Source of the DNA: an uncultured Bacilli bacterium
Lineage (GTDB): Bacteria > Bacillota_I > Bacilli_A > RF39 > UBA660
Length of the DNA: 46,461 nt
Direction of reading: 5' to 3'
Assembly (NCBI GenBank): GCA_947624565.1
Contig: CANQKX010000010.1
Span: 1-46,461 of the forward strand
Position 1 is the first letter of the stretch; the number at the start of each line of letters is the position of its first letter. Below are positions 7,091 through 15,310 of this stretch, piece after piece. The notes under the pieces were generated by a model. That model made no database searches, was not told the DNA's origin, and worked only from the letters and a program-made list of their open reading frames with translations. The position numbers and the translations under genes were made by a program.

Positions 7091-7854
7091 ACTTCTATTA
7101 ACTCCGTGCTTTCATTTTGTTTTGCTATTATAACATTATCAAATTTCATATTATTTTTTTGTAGAGTTTGATTAAATGTTTCTAATACTTTTTCATCAGT
7201 ATTGTTATGTTCACTAACATGTGCAAATACTATTTTTTTAGTATTTTTCCCTATAAATCTACATAAATAATCACTCGCTTGTTTATTTGATAAATGTCCT
7301 TTATCACTTATTACTCTTTGTTGTAAATAATATGGATATGGTCCTTCTTTTAACATTTTAACATCATGATTACTTTCAAGAATATATAAATTATTATTAG
7401 ATAATTCATCATAATATTTACTATTTATATATCCAGTATCAGTAATATATACCATTGATGATGAGTTATGTTTTATTATAAAACCTACTGAATCTTCTGC
7501 ATCGTGTGATGTTTTTATAATATTTATTGTTAAATCTTCTATTATTGACTTCTTATCAATATACAATTCATATTTGAAGTTACCCACTTCTTCTTTTAAT
7601 ATTTTTAATAATTTTTCAGTAACATGGATAATAGGATTATATTTTTTTATAAATATTTTTAATCCTTTAATATGATCTGCATGATTATGGGTTATTAATA
7701 CATGAGTTATTTGGTTACAATCAATATTTAAATCTTTTAGTGACTTTTCTACATAAGCGCAAGTTGTACCAATATCAATTAATAGTTTTACTCTATCTGT
7801 AACTACTAAAGTACAATTGCCTTTACTTCCACTTGATAAAACACATACTTTCAT
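7087..7854 (-). CDS. yycJ: YycJ/WalJ-type metallo-beta-lactamase-fold protein
   Basis: The 255-residue product begins MKVCVLSSGSKGNCTLV, with SSGSKGN a hallmark of the YycJ group. It carries the metal motif THNHADHIKGL, later metal-ligand regions around TSHDAEDSVGF and ITDTGYI, and the terminal FAHVSEHNN. This fold holds two metal ions; YycJ proteins are predicted DNA exonucleases linked to mismatch repair and to coordination of wall synthesis with replication. Its ATG overlaps the stop of the M23 gene (TAATG) and its end overlaps rlmH, so all three are translationally coupled. The WalKR two-component system, its frequent partner, is not in the window. Confidence 0.92.
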   Translation of the reverse strand: MKVCVLSSGSKGNCTLVVTDRVKLLIDIGTTCAYVEKSLKDLNIDCNQITHVLITHNHADHIKGLKIFIKKYNPIIHVTEKLLKILKEEVGNFKYELYIDKKSIIEDLTINIIKTSHDAEDSVGFIIKHNSSSMVYITDTGYINSKYYDELSNNNLYILESNHDVKMLKEGPYPYYLQQRVISDKGHLSNKQASDYLCRFIGKNTKKIVFAHVSEHNNTDEKVLETFNQTLQKNNMKFDNVIIAKQNESTELIEV

Positions 7855-9341
7855 TAATACAACGACCTTGGATCGATTGGTGATCCATTTACTCTTATTT
7901 CAAAATGTAAATGTGTACCTGTTGAAGAGCCACTATTACCCATTGTTCCAACCATTTGTCCTCTTGATACTCTTTGACCTACTGATACAGTTACTGTATT
8001 CAAGTGTCCATATTTTACAACTACACCATTACCATAATCTATATATGCAACATTACCATATCCTCCACCACATTTACTTCCATAATATCCTTGTCCTGGA
8101 CAAGAATTTACTACTTCTGTAACAACTCCTGAACTTATTGAATATATTGGAGAGCCAAATCCACATCCTGATATATCAATTCCTGCATGTAATCTTCCCC
8201 AACGATATCCAAAATTACTTGTTATGATATATGGGTATACTGTAGGCCATCCCCAACTTCCTGAAACTTCAGCAGGCTTTCCACCTCCTATATATCCATT
8301 TTGTTTTGTACCTTTCAATACTACTTTATTTGTTGGTTCAACTATCGTAGTTGAATTTGTTATATATGCTGGCTGAGCTTCACCATTAATATATTTAACT
8401 TTTGATGTTACTCTTTGAACACCATTAACACCTTCTGTTTCAACTTTTGTAGTACCTACATACAAACTAGAATCATTTTTCTCTATTGTTTCAAATGGTT
8501 TATCCATATCTTCAACTACATGCTTTTCAACAACTATACTAAATATTGGATCAATTAATGCAATATTTACACTTTGTCCTACACTAAGTAAATTATTACT
8601 ACTAGTAAACTCAGGATTAACTATTAAAAATTCCTCTACACCAAGTTTATTATTAAAAGCAACTGTTTCAATTGTATCTCCAGGTTTTACAATATATTCT
8701 TTATTACTATCTAAAGATCCAAATAATAGATACTGGGATAAAGTAGTTTCATCTGTAAATATTATTTCATCAGTAGATATAAATGATTCAGTAATTGTTA
8801 CTTTTTCATCAATATATATATTTTCTATTATACTACCTGTAGTTTTTATTTCTTTTTGTGTATCATTTTTATAATTTTTAGCATCTTCTGCATTGACAAA
8901 AACATTAAGTACTTTATTTACTGCTTTATCAAAAATGTCTTTATTTAAAACGTTTATTTTTGTTTCCTTGTCATCTGAATCAACAATACTTACTACATAT
9001 CCTTTTATAGTAAAACTTTTATTTTCTTTTATTTTATTGTATATTTGTTTTTCAGATAAAATTTTACTTTCATGAGTAATGCATTTTTCTATATCTATAC
9101 CATTAGGTACATATACTTTATCAACATCAAACTCTTCTTTTAACTCTTTTTGTTCATTATCTATATATTTTTCTAAAGATTTCTTTGAATTAATTGAACC
9201 CAATAATTTACCATCTAAATACACATTATATACTTCTTTAATATCCGTATCTTCTACTTTATTAAACCCTATAACAAGAATTATTATAAATGATATTAAT
9301 AAAGATATAATAATTGGTACATATTTTTTAAAATTATCCAC
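7854..9341 (-). CDS. Membrane-anchored M23 endopeptidase with LysM and G5 domains
   Basis: The 495-residue protein starts at GTG 9341 with GGGTGAT six bases upstream. Order: membrane anchor (about 8-26); a YabE-like linker region; a LysM domain (about 215-260, EYIVKPGDTIETVAFNNKLG); a G5 domain (about 270-345); and a C-terminal M23 peptidase (about 385-495). The catalytic set is complete: HAGID, YGHLN and THLHFEI, giving the zinc ligands His, Asp, His and the catalytic His pair. It should cleave peptide cross-links of peptidoglycan outside the membrane. It lies 24 bases after dnaB and overlaps yycJ, so wall turnover is transcribed with replication genes. Confidence 0.93.
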   Translation of the reverse strand: MDNFKKYVPIIISLLISFIIILVIGFNKVEDTDIKEVYNVYLDGKLLGSINSKKSLEKYIDNEQKELKEEFDVDKVYVPNGIDIEKCITHESKILSEKQIYNKIKENKSFTIKGYVVSIVDSDDKETKINVLNKDIFDKAVNKVLNVFVNAEDAKNYKNDTQKEIKTTGSIIENIYIDEKVTITESFISTDEIIFTDETTLSQYLLFGSLDSNKEYIVKPGDTIETVAFNNKLGVEEFLIVNPEFTSSNNLLSVGQSVNIALIDPIFSIVVEKHVVEDMDKPFETIEKNDSSLYVGTTKVETEGVNGVQRVTSKVKYINGEAQPAYITNSTTIVEPTNKVVLKGTKQNGYIGGGKPAEVSGSWGWPTVYPYIITSNFGYRWGRLHAGIDISGCGFGSPIYSISSGVVTEVVNSCPGQGYYGSKCGGGYGNVAYIDYGNGVVVKYGHLNTVTVSVGQRVSRGQMVGTMGNSGSSTGTHLHFEIRVNGSPIDPRSLY

Positions 9342-9365
9342 TTAAAAATCACCCATTTTTACTTT

Positions 9366-10706
9366 CTATTCATCTTGCTTGCTATAGTTAGCAAAAGTAC
9401 TAGTATTTTTCTTAAATAATAATTCTATTGTAGCAGTTGGTCCATTACGATGTTTAGCAACAATAAATTCACTAATACTTATATTACCATCCATTTTAGC
9501 CTCTTTATTATAATAATCATCTCTATAAAGAAATGCTACTATATCAGCATCTTGTTCAATAGAACCTGATTCTCTTAAATCACTCATTAAAGGTCTTTTA
9601 TCATCCCTACCTTCAACTGCACGAGAAAGTTGTGCAAGTGCAATTACGGGTACTCCAAGTTCTAATGCCATTGTTTTAAGACTTCTAGATATTTCAGATA
9701 CTTCTTGTTGTCTATTTCCTACATATCTACTTGAACTAGATATAAGTTGAAGATAATCTATTATAACTATGCCAAGACCTTCTTTAGATGCAGCAAGTCT
9801 TCTACATTTACTTCTTATATCACCAATAGTGATACCTGGTGTATCATCTATAAAAATTTTTGTATCAGCAAGTCTACTAATACCTTCACTTAATTTCTTC
9901 CAGTCATTATTATCTAATTTACCTGTTCTAAGTTTATTCCCTTCTACTTGTGAAAGAGATGAAAACATACGCGTAACTAACTGTTCTGCATTCATTTCCA
10001 AGTTAAATATTGCAACTGACTTATCTGTAGTTGTAGCTATATTAGTTGCTATATTAAGTGCAAAAGCAGTTTTACCCATTGCAGGACGCGCTGCTATTAT
10101 AATAAGTTCATTTTCATGAAGTCCACTTGTTAATTTATCTATTTCATAAAATCCAGTAGCAAGTCCTGTTATTTCTCCTTTTTGATTAGATAATTTTTCA
10201 AGATTTTCTTGTGCTTTAAAAACAACATCTTGTATTTTATGAAATTCTGAAGATTTTCTTGTTTTGGCAACATTAAATATCTTCATTTCTGCATTATCTA
10301 ATATTTCATTAACATTACCATTTTCTAAATAAGATTCACTTGCTATATCGTTTGATACATTTATTAATCTTCTAAGTATTGCCTTTTCATGAACAATATT
10401 AATATAATATTCAATATTTGATGCACTTGGTACAGAATTTATAACTTCTAGTAAATATTCGATGTTACCTACACTAGATAATGTCTTATTTTTTTCTAAT
10501 TTATCAGTAACAATAGTTATATCTACAGGTTTACCTTCATTATTTAATTCACATAATGCATCAAATATTTTCATATGTGATTCTAAATAAAAGTCATCTG
10601 TATTTAGTTCATCACATATTCTTTGAAGTGCAAATTTTGATAAAAATGCAGATCCAAGTACTGATTGTTCTGCTTCTAAACTAAATGGCATATTTCTTTT
10701 ATCCAT
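9366..10706 (-). CDS. dnaB: Replicative DNA helicase DnaB
   Basis: The 446-residue protein has the N-terminal primase-interacting domain (MPFSLEAEQSVLGSAFLS onwards), a linker helix, and a RecA-like C-terminal domain. The latter carries GLATGFYEIDKLTSGL, Walker A ARPAMGKTAFALNIA, Walker B IVIIDYLQLI and the DNA-binding LRESGSIEQDADIV. It unwinds DNA ahead of the fork as a ring hexamer. AAGGAG precedes ATG 10706. It lies 6 bases after rplI, the classic Firmicute rplI-dnaC(B) arrangement. No loader (DnaI-like) or DnaD is in the window. Confidence 0.98.
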   Translation of the reverse strand: MDKRNMPFSLEAEQSVLGSAFLSKFALQRICDELNTDDFYLESHMKIFDALCELNNEGKPVDITIVTDKLEKNKTLSSVGNIEYLLEVINSVPSASNIEYYINIVHEKAILRRLINVSNDIASESYLENGNVNEILDNAEMKIFNVAKTRKSSEFHKIQDVVFKAQENLEKLSNQKGEITGLATGFYEIDKLTSGLHENELIIIAARPAMGKTAFALNIATNIATTTDKSVAIFNLEMNAEQLVTRMFSSLSQVEGNKLRTGKLDNNDWKKLSEGISRLADTKIFIDDTPGITIGDIRSKCRRLAASKEGLGIVIIDYLQLISSSSRYVGNRQQEVSEISRSLKTMALELGVPVIALAQLSRAVEGRDDKRPLMSDLRESGSIEQDADIVAFLYRDDYYNKEAKMDGNISISEFIVAKHRNGPTATIELLFKKNTSTFANYSKQDE

Positions 10707-10712
10707 AGTATA

Positions 10713-11156
10713 TTACTCCTTAATTACTCTCACTTTTAATTTTGCAACTACTTTTTGATGTAGTAGTAAATCTACGATTGTAGTTCCTAATGTATTAATT
10801 TGATTATTAATTATTATTTTTTTCTTATCTATCTTATATCCTATCTTATTTAATTCATCAGATATTTGTTTACTAGATATACTGCCAAACACTTTATCTT
10901 CTTTTCCTGTTTTCACTTTAAAAACTATTTCTTTATTTTCAAGTTCTTTTTTTATTTTTTCACACTCTTTAATTAACTTTTCTTCATTTTCTTCTCTTAA
11001 TTTAATTTGATTATCTAATATTTCACTACTTCTTGATGTATATTTAATTGCATATCCATTTTTAATTAAAAAGTTTTCTGCATAACCATCTTTTACTTCT
11101 TTTATTTCATCTTTTTTACCTTGCCCTTTTACATCTTTTAAAAATATTACTTTCAT
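10713..11156 (-). CDS. rplI: 50S ribosomal protein L9
   Basis: The 147-residue protein has the N-terminal L9 signature [31 protein letters not shown] for binding 23S rRNA at the base of the L1 stalk, a long connecting helix and the C-terminal domain containing [15 protein letters not shown]. It is the first gene of the rplI-dnaB operon, driven by a good promoter at 11195-11223. Confidence 0.98.
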   Translation of the reverse strand: MKVIFLKDVKGQGKKDEIKEVKDGYAENFLIKNGYAIKYTSRSSEILDNQIKLREENEEKLIKECEKIKKELENKEIVFKVKTGKEDKVFGSISSKQISDELNKIGYKIDKKKIIINNQINTLGTTIVDLLLHQKVVAKLKVRVIKE

Positions 11157-11194
11157 ATTAAGGCACCTCTTTTCAAAATAATTATGCTAGTAAT

Positions 11195-11223
11195 ATTATA
11201 CAATAATTTTAGACATATGTCAT
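11195..11223 (-). promoter_or_regulatory. Promoter of the rplI-dnaB operon
   Basis: On the minus strand, ATGACA (11218-11223), a 17-base spacer and TATAAT (11195-11200). The -35 overlaps a 10-bp palindrome, GACATATGTC (11212-11221). Confidence 0.6.
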
Positions 11224-11231
11224 TAATTAAA

Positions 11232-11259
11232 CAAAATAAAATACTCAAAAAAGAGTATT
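11232..11259 (-). terminator. Terminator of the lipoprotein gene upstream of rplI
   Basis: On the minus strand, AATACTC and GAGTATT form a 7-bp stem with a 6-base loop, followed by a T-rich tract. Confidence 0.7.
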
Positions 11260-11266
11260 ATAATAA

Positions 11267-11944
11267 TTAATCAAGTTCAAGTACCTTTTCATTAAATTCT
11301 TCTTTATTCAAATAATATGAATCACTAGTATATTTTTGAACAAAATCTTTTTCGTTAAAATAATTATATCCTTCTTCTATATCATCAATTGTAAATGTTT
11401 TAAAATTCTTACTAACTAAATTACCATTTTCATCTATTTTATAGAATTTAAATTCATATGTAATATCCCTTACCTTATTTTCTGTATATTTATCTAAAGG
11501 TATATCTTGCCATTCATACTCCCAATGATACCCTGTAGTCAATCCATAATTAAATACATAATCTCCTGAATTAAAATCATAATGATATCCATATCCATAA
11601 TAACTACCATATACATAACTATTAATCCAAGCTTCTCTTTTTTTAGTATAATTAGACATTATACTGTTTATATAATCAATATTTTGACTTGCTAAACATA
11701 AATTATTTTTACTAACTTCATTTATTATTGTAGAATTGCTTGTATACTTATCGGTCCAATAAAAATCTCCAACATATTCCTTTTCACCAGAAATATACTT
11801 TTTTAACCCTTCATCATTTACATATTGATGAACATGTTCAGTATCTATATTACAATCCATATCTTTTGCGCATCCCGTAATACTGTATAAAGATAAACCA
11901 AAATATAATAATAATAATTTTGTTTTCAATAAATTTTTTTTCAT
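11267..11944 (-). CDS. Lipoprotein with Tyr/Gly-rich segment, unknown function
   Basis: The 225-residue product has a signal peptide ending in the lipobox SITGC (Cys about residue 25), so it is held on the outer membrane face by lipid. The mature start, KDMDCNIDTEHVHQY, contains a second Cys and two His. Around residues 110-145 there is a Tyr/Gly-rich stretch (YGSYYGYGYHY, then further Tyr and Trp). The C-terminal third (VRDITYEFKFYKIDENG) looks like a beta-rich fold. I do not recognise a family. TAGGTG precedes ATG 11944. It is the second gene of a two-gene unit with the two-TM protein at 11963. Confidence 0.8.
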   Translation of the reverse strand: MKKNLLKTKLLLLYFGLSLYSITGCAKDMDCNIDTEHVHQYVNDEGLKKYISGEKEYVGDFYWTDKYTSNSTIINEVSKNNLCLASQNIDYINSIMSNYTKKREAWINSYVYGSYYGYGYHYDFNSGDYVFNYGLTTGYHWEYEWQDIPLDKYTENKVRDITYEFKFYKIDENGNLVSKNFKTFTIDDIEEGYNYFNEKDFVQKYTSDSYYLNKEEFNEKVLELD

Positions 11945-11962
11945 ATATTCAACACCTACAAA

Positions 11963-12571
11963 TTATATTACTTTTTTTAAAGTAAAATTATCTTCATTTT
12001 TAGATTTTTGTATATTTTTTAAATTTTGTCTAATTCTTTTGATTTCTTTTAATGAATAGTTATCTAACGTATTAATATTTAAATTTTCTTCAGTATTATT
12101 TATTTTTTTAAACAAATCACCATTATTACCATTTTTTTGCTCATTTTCTATAGAATCTTTAATAGATAAATATATATCATATTTGCTTAATTCTCTTACT
12201 TGTTCTCTTATTTTTTCATAATCTTCTTTACTAAATCCTAAAAAAGAACAAGGTGTTATCATCATAATACCTATAAGTTTCGATATTATTGAAGGACTTG
12301 TTATTGTAATTAAAGTCCCAAGTGCTGAAAGTTCACATATCATAACTGTCAAAGAAAACTGTTTTTTACTTCTACATTTAGCAACAAATAATGCTTTACT
12401 ATTTTTTCTTTGTTGTGCTTGTTTAATCATTTTTTCATAAATTTCTTGTTCTTTATCCAAAGGTAATTCTTCAGTATTACCATCCAAATAATTTACAACT
12501 ATTTTCCCATCTAATAACTTATATTCTTTTATTAATTCTTCTTTTTTTGAACCTGGATATGCAAATTTCAT
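11963..12571 (-). CDS. Two-TM protein of unknown function
   Basis: The 202-residue product has an N-terminal soluble part (YPGSKKEELIKEYKLLDGKI, a short beta-type segment), a basic stretch, two adjacent membrane segments (about residues 72-92 and 95-113) and a long charged C-terminal helix region rich in Asn, Lys and Glu. No signal peptide, so the ends are probably cytoplasmic with a hairpin in the membrane. GGGGGATGA precedes ATG 12571. It has its own promoter and lies 18 bases before the lipoprotein gene. No family recognised. The pair sits where gdpP is found in many Firmicutes. Confidence 0.75.
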   Translation of the reverse strand: MKFAYPGSKKEELIKEYKLLDGKIVVNYLDGNTEELPLDKEQEIYEKMIKQAQQRKNSKALFVAKCRSKKQFSLTVMICELSALGTLITITSPSIISKLIGIMMITPCSFLGFSKEDYEKIREQVRELSKYDIYLSIKDSIENEQKNGNNGDLFKKINNTEENLNINTLDNYSLKEIKRIRQNLKNIQKSKNEDNFTLKKVI

Positions 12572-12607
12572 TATAATTCATCCCCCTTCATACAAAAAAC
12601 GAAAAAT

Positions 12608-12636
12608 ATTATAACACATGAAAATAAAAAAGTAAA
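12608..12636 (-). promoter_or_regulatory. Promoter of the two-TM/lipoprotein pair, nested in the rpsR terminator
   Basis: On the minus strand, TTTACT (12631-12636), a 17-base spacer and TATAAT (12608-12613) with TG one base upstream. The -35 hexamer lies inside the downstream arm of the rpsR terminator. Confidence 0.6.
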
Positions 12637-12657
12637 CAGTACATCTTCTGTTTACTT
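12621..12657 (-). terminator. Terminator of the rpsF-ssb-rpsR operon
   Basis: On the minus strand, AAGTAAACAG and CTGTTTACTT form a 10-bp stem with an 8-base loop, followed by a T-rich tract. Confidence 0.85.
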
Positions 12658-12669
12658 ATATATCAAAAT

Positions 12670-12885
12670 TTACTTTGTAAATGGTAATATTGCCATCATA
12701 CGTGCTCTTTTAATTTGAGTTGCTACTACTCTTTGATGTTTTGCACATGTTCCAGTAACTCTTCTTGGTAAAATTTTTCCTTTTTCATTTATATATTTAC
12801 GTAAATCTTCTGCGTTTTTATAATCTAAATCTTTACCAGCACATAATTGACATACTTTTTTTCTCTTTTTTCTAAATTCTGCCAA
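12670..12885 (-). CDS. rpsR: 30S ribosomal protein S18
   Basis: The 71-residue product has [15 protein letters not shown], then [20 protein letters not shown] and the closing [10 protein letters not shown], all typical of S18. The CxxC pair together with the later Cys and His is the zinc-type (C+) form. S18 binds S6 on the 30S platform. AAGGAGG precedes ATG 12885. It is the last gene of the operon and is followed by a strong terminator. Confidence 0.98.
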   Translation of the reverse strand: MAEFRKKRKKVCQLCAGKDLDYKNAEDLRKYINEKGKILPRRVTGTCAKHQRVVATQIKRARMMAILPFTK

Positions 12886-12902
12886 TTTAAATCCTCCTTT
12901 TT

Positions 12903-13361
12903 TTAAAATGCTATATCATCATCACTGATTTCAATTGAATCACCAAAATCAGCAAATACTTCTTCACTCATATCAGTTGTTTGTACACTGTCATTATTAG
13001 CAAAATCAGATGGAGTTACATCTTCTGAAGTCCTATTTTGAGCTTGAGATTTAGACTCTAGAAATTGTACATTATCTGCAACTACGTCTGTAGTATAAAT
13101 TCTTTGTCCATCTTTCTCATAACTACCTGTCTGTATTCTACCTTCAACAGCAACTAAACTACCTTTGGAAACATATTTTTTTACATTTTCTGCTTGTTTT
13201 CTCCAAACAACTATGTTTATAAAATCTGTTTCTCTTTCTCCATTTTGATTTTCAAAAGGTCTATTAACTGCTAATGTAAATCTTACACTAGGAATATTAG
13301 AACTTGTATATCTTAATTCTGGATCTCTTGTAATTCTTCCTATTAACATTACTTTATTCAT
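12903..13361 (-). CDS. ssb: Single-stranded DNA-binding protein
   Basis: The 152-residue protein has the OB fold start [20 protein letters not shown], the [18 protein letters not shown] core, [18 protein letters not shown], a low-complexity linker from about residue 110, and the acidic tail DDDIAF. The tail is the binding tip for replication and repair partners; Ala replaces the more usual Pro of DDDIPF. It lies between rpsF and rpsR as in other Firmicutes. Confidence 0.98.
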   Translation of the reverse strand: MNKVMLIGRITRDPELRYTSSNIPSVRFTLAVNRPFENQNGERETDFINIVVWRKQAENVKKYVSKGSLVAVEGRIQTGSYEKDGQRIYTTDVVADNVQFLESKSQAQNRTSEDVTPSDFANNDSVQTTDMSEEVFADFGDSIEISDDDIAF

Positions 13362-13382
13362 ACTGCACCTACTTTTCTTTAA

Positions 13383-13667
13383 TTATTTATCTAATTTTAC
13401 TACAATATGACGTAGTATATCTTCACTAATTGTTGCTTTTCTATCAAATTCATCTACTGCTTGTGAAGTTGATTCTACATTAATTAAGAAATAATATCCT
13501 GTTTTATGATCTTTTATATCATATGCTAATTCTTTTTGACCTAATTCTTTTGAACTTAAAATATTAGCTCCATTATCAACTAAAAGTGTTTCAAAATTTT
13601 TAAAAACATTTTTAATTTCATCTTCTTGTAAATCAGGTCTAACAATGAATAATATTTCATATTTCAT
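13383..13667 (-). CDS. rpsF: 30S ribosomal protein S6
   Basis: The 94-residue product begins MKYEILFIVRPDLQEDEIK and contains KELGQKELAYDIKDHKTGYY and an ILRHIVVKLDK end, as expected of S6. It forms the S6:S18 dimer. AGGGAGG lies 8 bases before ATG 13667, in a structured leader that may let S6:S18 regulate the operon. Confidence 0.98.
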   Translation of the reverse strand: MKYEILFIVRPDLQEDEIKNVFKNFETLLVDNGANILSSKELGQKELAYDIKDHKTGYYFLINVESTSQAVDEFDRKATISEDILRHIVVKLDK

Positions 13668-13730
13668 ACTTTTACACCTCCCTTTGGACTAATGGCCTAA
13701 TTAATAGGCAGAGAGTAACTGAATTACTCG
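13668..13730 (-). promoter_or_regulatory. rpsF: Structured rpsF leader, candidate S6:S18 autoregulatory element
   Basis: The transcript predicted from the promoter begins with hairpin 1, GAGTAA-TTCAG-TTACTC (13713-13729), then hairpin 2, GCCTA-TTAAT-TAGGC (13695-13709). CUCUCU (13710-13715) can also pair with AGGGAG (13678-13683), which is the Shine-Dalgarno itself, closing a larger stem around hairpin 2. It shares three bases with hairpin 1, so the two are partly exclusive. S6:S18 leader motifs are known upstream of rpsF in many bacteria; match to that motif is inferred from position and structure only. Confidence 0.5.
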
Positions 13731-13736
13731 TAAGTT

Positions 13737-13765
13737 ATTATAACAAAAAGACTTAAAATTGTAAA
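13737..13765 (-). promoter_or_regulatory. Promoter of the rpsF-ssb-rpsR operon
   Basis: On the minus strand, TTTACA (13760-13765), a 17-base spacer and TATAAT (13737-13742) with an extended TG. Near-consensus. Confidence 0.75.
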
Positions 13766-13788
13766 TAAATTTATTAAAAATATTAATA

Positions 13789-13817
13789 TTGATTTTTAAG
13801 TTTGTAAGTGTTATACT
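13789..13817 (+). promoter_or_regulatory. Promoter of the two-TM plus-strand gene
   Basis: TTGATT (13789-13794), a 17-base spacer and TATACT (13812-13817) with TG at 13809-13810. The predicted start site falls close to the first ATG, favouring the ATG at 13844. Confidence 0.65.
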
Positions 13818-13843
13818 TTTAATTGTTAGAGGATTTGATTTAT

Positions 13844-14110
13844 ATGAAAAAAAAGGCTATAAAATATACAATTTTTTTATTAATTATACCATTACTTGTA
13901 AGTTTAATAATTAGTTTATCAACAGGTGAAGATGCATTTGACCAACCTGCAAGTGGTAATTATAATGGAATTGATATTCCTACATACAACAATAATACAT
14001 TAGAGCATAAAGTAAAAAGTAGTAATACATTTATATATTTAAGTGTTTCTGCTTTAGTAATAGTTTCATGTGGAGTTTGGTTATATATCAAGAAAAAAGG
14101 AGATTTTTAA
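13844..14110 (+). CDS. Small two-TM membrane protein
   Basis: ATG 13844 (MKKKAIKY) is preferred over the upstream ATG because AGAGGA precedes it and the promoter lies just before. The 88-residue product has one N-terminal membrane segment (about 7-25), an outer loop of about 35 residues with an FDQPASGNYNGIDIP segment, and a second segment near the C-terminus followed by a KKKGDF tail. Both ends should be inside. No family recognised. It is the only plus-strand gene in the conserved block, between divergent rpsF and convergent ychF, and ends in a shared terminator. Confidence 0.75.
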   Translation: MKKKAIKYTIFLLIIPLLVSLIISLSTGEDAFDQPASGNYNGIDIPTYNNNTLEHKVKSSNTFIYLSVSALVIVSCGVWLYIKKKGDF

Positions 14111-14122
14111 ATCTCTTTTTTT
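14092..14122. terminator. Bidirectional terminator between the two-TM gene and ychF
   Basis: GAGATTT (14100-14106) and AAATCTC (14109-14115) form a 7-bp stem with a 2-base loop (extended by a further possible A-T pair), flanked by A and T runs. Confidence 0.75.
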
Positions 14123-15218
14123 ATACATTAAATCTAAATAAACAAATATCTCCATCTTGCATTTGATAATCTTTTCCTTCTAATCTAACTTTCCCATTTT
14201 CTTTAGCACCTTTTTCTCCATCATATTTTACATAATCATTAAATGATATTACTTCTGCTTTTATAAATCCCTTTTCAAAATCAGAATGTATAATACCTGC
14301 ACATGCTGGGGCTTTCATTCCTTTTTTAAATGTCCATGCTTTTACTTCTTTAGGACCTGCAGTAAAGTAAGTTGCTAAACCTAAAAGACTATAAGTTGCA
14401 TTTATTAATTTATTTAATCCACTTTCTTCTATTCCTAGTTCTTGTAAAAATATTTGTTTATCTTCTTCATTTAATTCACTAAGTTCACTTTCCATCTTTG
14501 CACATAACACAATAACTTCTGAATTTTCTTTCTTTGCGTATTCTTTTACCTTATCTACGTATTCATTGCCATTATTTATGTCATTATCACTTACATTAGC
14601 AACATATATTAATGGCTTTTTTGTTAGTAAATTAAATGATTTTAATACCTTTTCTTCATCATCGCTATATTCTAATCTTCTTGCTGGAATATTTCTTTCT
14701 AAAGCATCTTTTACTTTTTTCATTAACTCTACTTCAAATAATGCATCTTTATCTTTAGTAGATATTGCTTTTTTCTCTATTCTTCCAATTCTAGAGTTTA
14801 TTACTTCTAAATCAGAAAATATTAATTCTAAATTTATTATTTCAATATCTCTTATTGGATCAGTATTACCTTCAACATGAGTAATATTTTCATCATCAAA
14901 ACATCTAACGACTTCACATATTGCATCAACTTCTCTAATATTAGATAAAAATTTATTACCTAATCCCTCTCCTTTTGATGCGCCTTTTACTAGTCCTGCT
15001 ATGTCAATAAATTCAAAGGATGTTGGTACAACGCTTTCAGGCATTACCATTTCTTCTAATTTAGATAATCTTTTATCAGGAACTACAACCACACCAACAT
15101 TAGGATCTATAGTCGCAAATGGATAATTAGCCGCCAAAATATTTTTCTTTGTAATTGAATTAAATAATGTTGACTTCCCTACATTAGGAAGTCCTACAAT
15201 TCCTGCAGTTAAACCCAT
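14121..15218 (-). CDS. ychF: Universally conserved GTPase-fold ATPase YchF/Ola1
   Basis: ATG 15218 (MGLTAGIVGLP) follows AGGAAGG and is preferred over the upstream GTG. The 365-residue protein has Walker A GLPNVGKSTLFN, NYPFATIDPNVGVV, the DIAGLVKGASKGEGLGN switch region and a C-terminal TGS domain (EVKAWTFKKGMKAPACAGII). The usual G4 NKxD motif is replaced by NVSDND, as in YchF proteins, which prefer ATP. It binds ribosomes and acts in stress responses. The yyaF-rpsF-ssb-rpsR neighbourhood is as in Bacillus. Confidence 0.97.
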   Translation of the reverse strand: MGLTAGIVGLPNVGKSTLFNSITKKNILAANYPFATIDPNVGVVVVPDKRLSKLEEMVMPESVVPTSFEFIDIAGLVKGASKGEGLGNKFLSNIREVDAICEVVRCFDDENITHVEGNTDPIRDIEIINLELIFSDLEVINSRIGRIEKKAISTKDKDALFEVELMKKVKDALERNIPARRLEYSDDEEKVLKSFNLLTKKPLIYVANVSDNDINNGNEYVDKVKEYAKKENSEVIVLCAKMESELSELNEEDKQIFLQELGIEESGLNKLINATYSLLGLATYFTAGPKEVKAWTFKKGMKAPACAGIIHSDFEKGFIKAEVISFNDYVKYDGEKGAKENGKVRLEGKDYQMQDGDICLFRFNV

Positions 15219-15283
15219 AATATACACCTTCCTATCACTTTTTATAGTATATCATAATTATAAATTATAATAAATCTTATTTT

Positions 15284-15310
15284 AAAAAAAACTACCTTTT
15301 TGATAGTTTT
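15284..15310 (-). terminator. Terminator of the J-domain gene
   Basis: On the minus strand, AAAACTA and TAGTTTT form a 7-bp stem with a 9-base loop, followed by T residues. Confidence 0.65.

Noticed and set aside
9331-9341. DnaA-box-like TTATCCACTT near the start of the M23 gene as part of an origin
   Set aside because: A single imperfect box within a coding start, without clustering or an unwinding region; no dnaA or dnaN is in the window.
11212-11221. GACATATGTC palindrome at the rplI promoter as an operator
   Set aside because: Ten AT-rich bases with no second copy; reported only as part of the promoter note because chance occurrence is likely.
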